64,000 nt of DNA. It comes from an uncultured Lachnospiraceae bacterium (GTDB taxonomy: Bacteria; Bacillota; Clostridia; Lachnospirales; Lachnospiraceae). The DNA is taken from NCBI GenBank assembly GCA_946558695.1, contig CAMNTQ010000001.1:62001-126000 (forward strand), written 5' to 3'. The notes under the pieces are model-generated. The model did no database searches, was not told where the DNA came from, and saw nothing but the letters and a program-made list of their open reading frames with translations. Shown here piece after piece: positions 56,577 to 64,000 of the stretch. Each line of letters opens with the position of its first letter. Position 1 is the first letter of the stretch. The translations under genes were made by a program, and so were the position numbers.

Positions 56577-56598
56577 AATTTCCTTTCTATCTCTGTTT

Positions 56599-58326
56599 TT
56601 ATCGTATATGATACAACGACTCATAGATGCCTTTTTTCTCTAATAATTCTTCATGGGTTCCCTGTTCTGCGATTCCATCCTCCGTCAGCACAAGAATCTT
56701 TTCTGCATTGCGGATCGTCGTAAGACGGTGCGCAATCACAAAGGTCGTACGGTTCTCTGCCAGACTTTCCAGTGATTTCTGCACCACCTGCTCGCTCTCA
56801 TTGTCAAGCGCTGAGGTCGCCTCATCAAAGATCAGGATCGGCGGATTCTTAAGAAATACCCGTGCGATAGAAAGTCTCTGCTTCTGCCCTCCGGAAAGCT
56901 TTACGCCCCGCTGTCCGATATCCGTATCGTAACCGTCGGGAAAACTCACAATAAACTCATGAGCATTCGCTCTCTTTGCCGAACGTACAACCTCCTCATC
57001 GGAAGCATCCGGCCTGCCATAGCGGATATTGTCCATAATCGTCCCGGCAAACAGATAAACGTCCTGCTGAACGATACCGACATGGTTTCTCAGACTCTCA
57101 AGCCGGATATCCCTGATGTCCGTGCCGTCTATACATACCGCTCCGTCCGTCACCTCGTAAAATCTCGGGATCAGGCTGCAGAGCGTCGTCTTTCCGACGC
57201 CCGACGGTCCCACAAGGGCAATATACTCTCCTGCCCTTACCTTTAGGTTGATAGAACTTAACACCTGCTCTGCCGTATCTTCATAATGAAAGGATACATT
57301 TTTAAATTCGATGTTCCCCTTTACATCTTCAAGATTTACCGCATCCGGCTTATCCGCAATATCCGGCGCGATTGCCAGAATCTCAAGGAATCTCTCGAAC
57401 CCGGAATACCCGTTCTGGAACTGCTCCGTAAATGATACCAGCTTCTTGACCGGATCTGTGAAATTATTAATATAGAGAAGAAACGTAAGCAAGTCCGTAA
57501 GTTTGACGCTTCCGGAAAGCATCATCCCAACGCCTGATACGATCACCGCCACCGTCACGAGCGTTGTCATGGCTCCCAAACCCGAATTGTAAATACCCAT
57601 GTATTTATAGCTGACCTTTTTTGCATTTACAAAATTATCATTTCCGGCTTTAAACTTTTTCATCTCTTCCTTTTCATTGGCAAAAGACTTTACAACACGG
57701 ATGCCTGCCAGACTATCTTCAATCTGACTGTTAATATCTGCAATCTTCTCTCTATTATGTACAAATGCCGTCTTCATCTTGCCATTATAATAAAAAGCAA
57801 ATATTACCATAACCGGAATAAACGCGAACATAATCAGCGCCAGCCTTACATTCACCGTCATAAGGATGGCAAATGAACCAATGATCTTGATGAGAGAAAT
57901 CACCAGATCCTCCGGTCCATGATGCAAAAGCTCACTGATATCGAACAGGTCGCTTGTAATTCTTGAAAGAAGATGGCCTACCTTCTGATTGTCATAAAAA
58001 GCAAAGGTCAATTTCTGATAGTGGCCAAAGATATCCTTACGCATATCCGCTTCCATCTCAGCTCCCATGATATGCCCATAATATGCGATGTAAAAATTGC
58101 AGAATATCTCTAACACAATCAGTCCGACAAGCGCCAGTCCCAAAGAAAGAACCGCATGCTTTGCCCTCGACGGTTCATAATATACAACCGTGTTCGTAAT
58201 GTATCTTATAATAAGCGGGATTACAAGAGTAATCCCCGCCCCCAGAACCGCAAAAAACAGATCGCTGTAAAACAGACGTCTATAGGGTCTATAATAAGCA
58301 AAAAGTTTCTTTAATTTTTCTTTCAT
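56599..58326 (-). CDS. ABC transporter, fused permease/ATP-binding
   Basis: ALVGPSGVGKTTLCSLIPRFY; LSGGQKQRLSIARVFLKNPPILIFDEATSALD. Confidence 0.95.
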   Translation of the reverse strand: MKEKLKKLFAYYRPYRRLFYSDLFFAVLGAGITLVIPLIIRYITNTVVYYEPSRAKHAVLSLGLALVGLIVLEIFCNFYIAYYGHIMGAEMEADMRKDIFGHYQKLTFAFYDNQKVGHLLSRITSDLFDISELLHHGPEDLVISLIKIIGSFAILMTVNVRLALIMFAFIPVMVIFAFYYNGKMKTAFVHNREKIADINSQIEDSLAGIRVVKSFANEKEEMKKFKAGNDNFVNAKKVSYKYMGIYNSGLGAMTTLVTVAVIVSGVGMMLSGSVKLTDLLTFLLYINNFTDPVKKLVSFTEQFQNGYSGFERFLEILAIAPDIADKPDAVNLEDVKGNIEFKNVSFHYEDTAEQVLSSINLKVRAGEYIALVGPSGVGKTTLCSLIPRFYEVTDGAVCIDGTDIRDIRLESLRNHVGIVQQDVYLFAGTIMDNIRYGRPDASDEEVVRSAKRANAHEFIVSFPDGYDTDIGQRGVKLSGGQKQRLSIARVFLKNPPILIFDEATSALDNESEQVVQKSLESLAENRTTFVIAHRLTTIRNAEKILVLTEDGIAEQGTHEELLEKKGIYESLYHIR

Positions 58327-58328
58327 CT

Positions 58329-59399
58329 CTAATCGTTCATAGAGGCCAGCTTTGCCGCCTGATCTGCCGCAATACAGGCATCTATGATCTCCTGTATATC
58401 CCCGTTCATAATCTTATCTAATTTATACAATGTCAGCCCGATCCGATGGTCTGTCACACGCCCCTGGGGGAAGTTATAAGTACGGATCTTCTCCGAACGG
58501 TCTCCTGTACCGATCTGGCTCTTTCTTGCTTCTGCCTCTGCGTCATGTCTCTTCTGGCATTCGATATCATACAATTTTGCGCGCAGAAGAGCAAATGCCT
58601 TATCCTTATTCTGAAGCTGTGACTTCTCTGTCTGGCTGTAAATAACGATTCCTGTCGGATAGTGTGTCAGACGCACGGCAGAATCTGTCGTATTGACACA
58701 TTGACCGCCGTTCCCGGACGCACGCATAACATCAATACGGATATCCTTTTCATCAATCTGGACATCCACTTCCTCCGCCTCCGGCATAACCGCCACTGTA
58801 ATCGTGGAAGTGTGGATACGTCCGCCTGATTCTGTCTCCGGCACACGCTGTACCCGATGAACGCCGGACTCATATTTCATCACGGAATAGGCGCCGTTTC
58901 CATTGATCATAAAGGTCACATTCTTCATACCGCCGATTCCAATCTCCTCACACTCCACAAGCTCTACCTTCCAGCGCCTGCTCTCTGCATAATGAATATA
59001 CATTCTGTAAATCTCCGCCGCGAAAAGTGCCGCCTCATCGCCGCCTGCGCCGGCGCGGATCTCAACTACAACATTCTTATCATCATTCGGATCTTTCGGA
59101 AGAAGGAGTATCTTAAGCTCACGCTCTAATTCCTCCACTCTTGCCTTGGAATCATTCAGCTCTTCCTTGGCAAGCTCGCGCATCTCTTCGTCGCTTTCTT
59201 CCTCCAGCATCTGCAGACTGTCCTCTATCGCCTGTTTGCATGTCTTATATTCCTTATATGCTTCCACAATCGGAGTCAGGTCATTCTGCTCTTTCATAAG
59301 CTTGCGGAAACGGTTCTGATCACTCGCCACATCCGGCTCCTGAAGCTCACTGAGTATCTCCTCCAAACGAATCAATAAATCTTCTAACCTGTCAAACAT
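58329..59399 (-). CDS. prfA: peptide chain release factor 1
   Basis: [34 protein letters not shown] (GGQ). Confidence 0.97.
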   Translation of the reverse strand: MFDRLEDLLIRLEEILSELQEPDVASDQNRFRKLMKEQNDLTPIVEAYKEYKTCKQAIEDSLQMLEEESDEEMRELAKEELNDSKARVEELERELKILLLPKDPNDDKNVVVEIRAGAGGDEAALFAAEIYRMYIHYAESRRWKVELVECEEIGIGGMKNVTFMINGNGAYSVMKYESGVHRVQRVPETESGGRIHTSTITVAVMPEAEEVDVQIDEKDIRIDVMRASGNGGQCVNTTDSAVRLTHYPTGIVIYSQTEKSQLQNKDKAFALLRAKLYDIECQKRHDAEAEARKSQIGTGDRSEKIRTYNFPQGRVTDHRIGLTLYKLDKIMNGDIQEIIDACIAADQAAKLASMND

Positions 59400-59417
59400 A
59401 TCTCTTCCTCCTTACAA

Positions 59418-60281
59418 CTATTCTCCATTGTACCTGCCATAAACTACGCGGTCAAGACCTGCCAGATCCTTTTTCATTCCTATATCCTTATATCCCGCCG
59501 CCTCCATCAGTCCCATTACCGCCTCCGCCTGCTCACTGCCAATCTCAAAAATCAGATAACCGCCTCGTTTGATAAAGGAAACGCATTCCCTGACAATCCT
59601 CCGGTAGAAAAAAAGCCCATCCTCTCTGCCGTCCAGCGCAATATAAGGATCATAGAGCTTTACTTCCTCCTGCAGTCCGCCGATAACCGCTGTCGGGATA
59701 TAAGGCGGATTGGACACGATCATATCAAATAACTTCCCGGGTTCTGCGTTTTCAAACAAATCTCCCTTAACAAATTTTGCCGGGATTCCCAGCCTCTTTG
59801 CATTACTTTCAGCGACCAGAAGCGCCTCTTTTGAAATATCCATGCCAGTTCCCGTTATACCTTTTTCTCTGCATAGTTTCAAAAGACTCAGCAGGATACA
59901 GCCGGAGCCCGTACACATATCTAATATCCGCATCCCAGCCTTGATCCGCTCTAATGCTGTCTCTGCCAAAATCTCTGTATCTTGTCTCGGTATCAAAACA
60001 TGCCTGTTCACATGAAAAGTAATTCCCATAAACTCCTGCTCGCCCGTAAGATGCTGGAGCGGGATCTTCTTTTTCCGCTCCTCTATATAATAAAAATACC
60101 GCTCTTTTTCTTCTTCACGGATCTCTCTCTCCGGATGCCCGTAATAAACCGCCCTGCTGATTCCCGTCACATGCTCGAACAGATACCACGCGTCCAGTTC
60201 AGCTTCTGAAATCCCCGCATTCTCAAGGCGTCTCTTCCCTTCTTTATATATCTCTTGTATCGCCGAAATTTTCCGATTCAT
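59418..60281 (-). CDS. prmC: release factor glutamine methyltransferase
   Basis: RILDMCTGSGCILLSL; VSNPPYIP. Confidence 0.95.
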   Translation of the reverse strand: MNRKISAIQEIYKEGKRRLENAGISEAELDAWYLFEHVTGISRAVYYGHPEREIREEEKERYFYYIEERKKKIPLQHLTGEQEFMGITFHVNRHVLIPRQDTEILAETALERIKAGMRILDMCTGSGCILLSLLKLCREKGITGTGMDISKEALLVAESNAKRLGIPAKFVKGDLFENAEPGKLFDMIVSNPPYIPTAVIGGLQEEVKLYDPYIALDGREDGLFFYRRIVRECVSFIKRGGYLIFEIGSEQAEAVMGLMEAAGYKDIGMKKDLAGLDRVVYGRYNGE

Positions 60282-61197
60282 ATGCTCTCCAGTCAAACAC
60301 TGCCTCCACCGCCTGAATTGCCACCTCTATCATACTGTCATCCGGCTCCTTCGTCGTCAGCTTCTGAACTGCGAGCCCCGGCTTGCTGAGAAGATTTACC
60401 ACCGGATTCTCACTTCTGCCCGCCAATTTCAACACCTCATAGGAAATTCCCGCAATGACAGGAAGGAGAACAACCCGGACTGCCACCCGCATGACCGGAG
60501 ACTCCACCCGGATAAACAGTAAAAGGATGATGCCAATAGCAAGCACGAAAAACAAGAAGCTGGTTCCGCAGCGCTTATGCTGTCTGGAACTTGCCCGCAC
60601 ATTGTCAACCGTCAGGGGAAGCCCGTGTTCAATACAATTAATACATTTGTGCTCTGCGCCGTGATACATAAAGGTGCGCTGAATATCCTCCATCCGCGAT
60701 ATCAAAAGCACATAAATAATAAAGATACCGATCCGCATAACTCCTTCGATAACCGTTCGCCACATGTAAGAAGAGATGACTGGCTTTAATAACGAAGAAA
60801 GAAAATAGGGCAGCACCATAAAGATCCCCACTGCTGCCGCAACAGAAAACAGAACAGTCCCCGCCATAATAAGCTTTTCTGCTCCCCTGCTCTGAACGGC
60901 CTGCTTATCGGCTTCGCCGTTTTTTGATACCTGCTTCTCCTTATCATCTTCCTCTTCATAAAATTCCGCCGAGTAAGTCAATGTCTGTATCCCCAGTACC
61001 ATTGAATCTATAAAATTAAAAATACCTCTGATAAACGGAATCCTTGTGAGAGGCTTAAAACCAATCACACTGCGATATTCGTCCTTTTTCACAAAGATTT
61101 CTCCGTCCGGTTTCCTGACGGCAACTGCATATTCATCCTCATGCTTCATCATAATTCCTTCAAGGACCGCCTGCCCTCCAATATTCGATGATTTCAT
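60244..61197 (-). CDS. DUF1385 membrane protein
   Basis: NIGGQAVLEGIMMKHEDEYAVAVRKPDGEI; YHGAEHKCINCIEHG. Confidence 0.95.
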   Translation of the reverse strand: MKSSNIGGQAVLEGIMMKHEDEYAVAVRKPDGEIFVKKDEYRSVIGFKPLTRIPFIRGIFNFIDSMVLGIQTLTYSAEFYEEEDDKEKQVSKNGEADKQAVQSRGAEKLIMAGTVLFSVAAAVGIFMVLPYFLSSLLKPVISSYMWRTVIEGVMRIGIFIIYVLLISRMEDIQRTFMYHGAEHKCINCIEHGLPLTVDNVRASSRQHKRCGTSFLFFVLAIGIILLLFIRVESPVMRVAVRVVLLPVIAGISYEVLKLAGRSENPVVNLLSKPGLAVQKLTTKEPDDSMIEVAIQAVEAVFDWRAYESENFGDTRDI

Positions 61198-61304
61198 AAA
61201 TACTCCTTCAATACGAAAAGCCTGTTACAAGCAGGCTCTCCGCCTACTATAGTATAAAAAAGGTTGAGATTTTAAAAACCTCAACCCGATACTTACTTGT
61301 AAGC

Positions 61305-61517
61305 TTATTTTCCCATTCCGTATTTCTTATTGAACTTATCAACACGACCGCGGGCCTGAGCTGCTTTCTGCTGCCCTGTATAGAACGGATGGCATTTGGA
61401 ACAAATTTCTACGTGGATGTCTTCGCTTGTAGAACCCGTTACAAATGTATTGCCGCAGTTACAAGTTACAGTTGCCTGATGGTATGCTGGATGTATTCCT
61501 TCTTTCATGATCTTCAC
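61305..61517 (-). CDS. rpmE: 50S ribosomal protein L31
   Basis: [27 protein letters not shown]...[15 protein letters not shown]. Confidence 0.98.
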   Translation of the reverse strand: MKIMKEGIHPAYHQATVTCNCGNTFVTGSTSEDIHVEICSKCHPFYTGQQKAAQARGRVDKFNKKYGMGK

Positions 61518-61603
61518 CTCTTCTTTATTTGTTTTACGCTTTATGCGATTATACTTCTTTTTCTAAACAGCTTTCATATTGTATCACAAAAGTGCTTCCT
61601 TGT

Positions 61604-62944
61604 CTAGATTAATTTCGTCTTTTTTACTAACTGCATCAATTCCACATTATTTTTCGTGCGGCTGAACATGTTAAGGATATTATCCACTGCCTCTTCAGCA
61701 CGCAGACCATTCAATGCGCGGCGCATCGTATCCACTGCCTCCTGCTCCTGCGCAGTAAGAAGCAGATCTTCTCTTCTCGTGCCTGACGGCGCGATGTCAA
61801 TTGCCGGGAACATCCTCTTCTCAGAGAGTTTGCGGTCGAGAACCAGCTCCATATTACCCGTACCTTTAAATTCCTCATAGATCACATCATCCATCTTACT
61901 TCCCGTATTCACAAGCGCACTGGCAAGAATGGTGAGGCTTCCGCCTCCGCGCATATTTCTCGCAGCTCCGAAAAACCGCTTCGGCATGTGAAGCGCCGCC
62001 GGATCAAGACCGCCCGACAAGGTACGTCCCGAAGGCGGAACTGTAAGGTTGTACGCTCTTGCAAGTCTTGTAATGCTGTCAAGAATGATCATAACATCCT
62101 TTTTATGCTCTACCAGACGCTTCGCACGCTCAATCACCATCTCAGAAACCCTCTTGTGATGTTCCGGAAGCTCGTCAAATGTGGAATAGATAACCTCCAC
62201 ATTCTCTCCCTCTATCGTCTCCTTGATATCTGTCACTTCCTCCGGGCGCTCATCTATCAAAAGAATCAAAAGATGTACTTCCGGATTGTTCTGACGGACA
62301 GACAGCGCCACCTGCTTAAGAAGAGTCGTCTTACCTGCCTTTGGAGGCGAGACGATCATACCTCTCTGGCCTTTCCCGATCGGCGACATCAAATCCATAA
62401 TACGCATGGCAGTGCTTGTCTTACCGCACTCCAGCTTTAATCTTTCATTGGGGAATATCGGAGTCATATCCTCGAAGTTCATCCTGCGCATAGCCTTAAG
62501 CGGATCCATCTCATTAATCTTCGTCAAATATAAAAGCGCGCTGAACTTCTCCTGCTGCGTCTTGATCCTCGTATTTCCTTCCAATATATCTCCGGTCTTT
62601 AAATTAAACTTGCGAATCTGCGACGGCGACACATAGACGTCATTCTCACCCGGCAGATAATTGGCGCTTCTGATAAATCCGTATCCATCCGGCATAACTT
62701 CCAGAATACCCTGCGCTTTCACTCCGCTGTCCAGTCTGTCGATATCGTGGACTTCCTTATCCCCTGTATTCGCGGACATCTCTTTTACCGTATCCTGCTT
62801 TTCCTTCTTCTCCTTTTCGTCTTCTTTCAGCATTAGCTCAATAAGCTCTGCCTTCTTAATTACCGAAATACCTTTTAATCCTCTCGCCTTTGCCAACTCC
62901 TTCAGGGTAGCAAGGGGCAGAGATTCGTATTTTTCTCTCATCAT
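61604..62944 (-). CDS. rho: transcription termination factor Rho
   Basis: [47 protein letters not shown]. Confidence 0.97.
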   Translation of the reverse strand: MMREKYESLPLATLKELAKARGLKGISVIKKAELIELMLKEDEKEKKEKQDTVKEMSANTGDKEVHDIDRLDSGVKAQGILEVMPDGYGFIRSANYLPGENDVYVSPSQIRKFNLKTGDILEGNTRIKTQQEKFSALLYLTKINEMDPLKAMRRMNFEDMTPIFPNERLKLECGKTSTAMRIMDLMSPIGKGQRGMIVSPPKAGKTTLLKQVALSVRQNNPEVHLLILLIDERPEEVTDIKETIEGENVEVIYSTFDELPEHHKRVSEMVIERAKRLVEHKKDVMIILDSITRLARAYNLTVPPSGRTLSGGLDPAALHMPKRFFGAARNMRGGGSLTILASALVNTGSKMDDVIYEEFKGTGNMELVLDRKLSEKRMFPAIDIAPSGTRREDLLLTAQEQEAVDTMRRALNGLRAEEAVDNILNMFSRTKNNVELMQLVKKTKLI

Positions 62945-63163
62945 GAATATATAATCCTTTCTTAATTCATCCTGCTATAGTGGGATAAATGGTCTGAACC
63001 GACCTTCTTGAAAATATCTGCAACGCTATGATTATACTACAACATTTCTGTTATGGAAAGTCTTTTTTAAGAATTCTTCAAAGGTTGATTTGCTGTTGAT
63101 TTGCAAGATATCCAATGATATGATAGTATGCAGGACAGTAAGGTACACAGACGGGAGATCATC

Positions 63164-64000
63164 ATGAGCAGACAGACCGTATACTGGGGAGAAAAGCGGT
63201 ATCATTCCCTTGATTATTACTTAAAAAACAGATTTGGGCAAAAGCTTTATAAATTATCCTTAAACGGCGGCATGACTTGTCCGAACCGCGACGGGACTCT
63301 GGGAAACCGCGGATGCATCTTCTGCAGTCAGGGCGGCTCCGGAGATTTTGCCGCGAATCCTTCCCTCCCCGTCACAAAACAGATAGATGCCGCAAAGAAA
63401 CAGGTAGATAAGAAGTATTCCGGTTCCGCCTATATTGCTTATTTTCAAGCATACACCAATACTTACGCGCCCTGCGAAACTTTAAGAAACATCTTCACGG
63501 CGGCCATAAACCATCCTGATATCCATATACTGTCCATTGCCACAAGGCCCGACTGTATAGACGATGAAGTATTAAGTCTCCTTGACGAGCTGAACCGAAG
63601 AAAGCCTGTATGGATTGAGCTTGGACTTCAGTCCATCCATGAACGCACCGCACGCTTTATCCGAAGAGGGTATGATCTTCCCGTGTTTGAAAATGCTGTC
63701 TCTGCCCTCCGTAAGCGCGGTATCGAAGTTATCACCCATGTGATATTAGGGCTTCCGACAGAGGAAGAATGCCACATGCTTGACACCATCCGCTATCTGA
63801 ACACACTGGATATACAGGGAGTAAAGCTGCAGCTTCTTCATATATTAAAGGATACAGACCTTGCCGTCCTTTATGAACAGCAGCGTTTTCCCGTGCTCTC
63901 TATGGAGGATTATCTTAAGATTACAGGACGGTGCATCGCCAACTTAAGACCAGATATCGTCGTCCACCGCCTGACCGGAGACGGTCCGAAGTCACTTCTT
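63164..64000 (+). CDS. TIGR01212-like radical SAM protein, partial (runs off right edge)
   Basis: Missed by ORF track (no stop in window): MSRQTVYWGEKRYHSLDYYLKNRFGQKLYKLSLNGGMTCPNRDGTLGNRGCIFCSQGGSGDF... Confidence 0.9.
   Translation, partial: MSRQTVYWGEKRYHSLDYYLKNRFGQKLYKLSLNGGMTCPNRDGTLGNRGCIFCSQGGSGDFAANPSLPVTKQIDAAKKQVDKKYSGSAYIAYFQAYTNTYAPCETLRNIFTAAINHPDIHILSIATRPDCIDDEVLSLLDELNRRKPVWIELGLQSIHERTARFIRRGYDLPVFENAVSALRKRGIEVITHVILGLPTEEECHMLDTIRYLNTLDIQGVKLQLLHILKDTDLAVLYEQQRFPVLSMEDYLKITGRCIANLRPDIVVHRLTGDGPKSLL

Noticed and set aside
58329-62944. prfA-prmC-DUF1385-rpmE-rho cluster
   Set aside because: Common Firmicutes gene order; ordinary housekeeping.
1-64000. CRISPR arrays, tRNA or rRNA genes
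   Set aside because: No regularly spaced direct repeats or recognisable tRNA/rRNA sequences seen; a tRNAscan/CRISPR search would be needed to be certain.

Overview
A Firmicutes window (Lachnospiraceae-like by gene order and protein style; inference only). About 1-30.8 kb is the right part of an integrated tailed-phage prophage. It has SPP1/HK97-type head genes, portal and terminase at the left, methyltransferases and a HUH Rep-like replication protein in the middle, then a cro/cI-type switch, toxin-antitoxin/accessory cargo and a large serine integrase. The integrase abuts a truncated ABC-transporter substrate-binding lipoprotein gene (probable att junction near 30.8 kb). From 31 to 64 kb the DNA is ordinary chromosome: carD-like, ptsI-like, csp, paaK-ACT-iorBA, polC-ispG, aroF-like, hisC, ABC exporter, prfA-prmC-DUF1385-rpmE-rho. 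The strongest unannotated signals are: (1) the leader of the HUH Rep-like gene has a complete antisense-RNA attenuator layout, with an opposite-strand promoter and terminator (about 65-nt RNA), a rep-strand intrinsic terminator and a mutually exclusive 15-bp antiterminator; (2) an array at 21.0-23.0 kb of three convergent, tail-to-tail overlapping small-gene pairs, each plus-strand gene behind a TTGTTA-17-TATAAT promoter and a 5'UTR hairpin whose stem covaries across the three copies; (3) a MuF-type head protein with a C-terminal toxin-like extension and an ATGA-coupled small candidate immunity gene; (4) an AT-rich two-gene soluble/membrane cassette that could be a superinfection-exclusion or defence module. 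Several cargo genes look broken (Dcm-type MTase, DUF4041/GIY-YIG, PIN toxin). All family names come from reading the sequence, not from searches.
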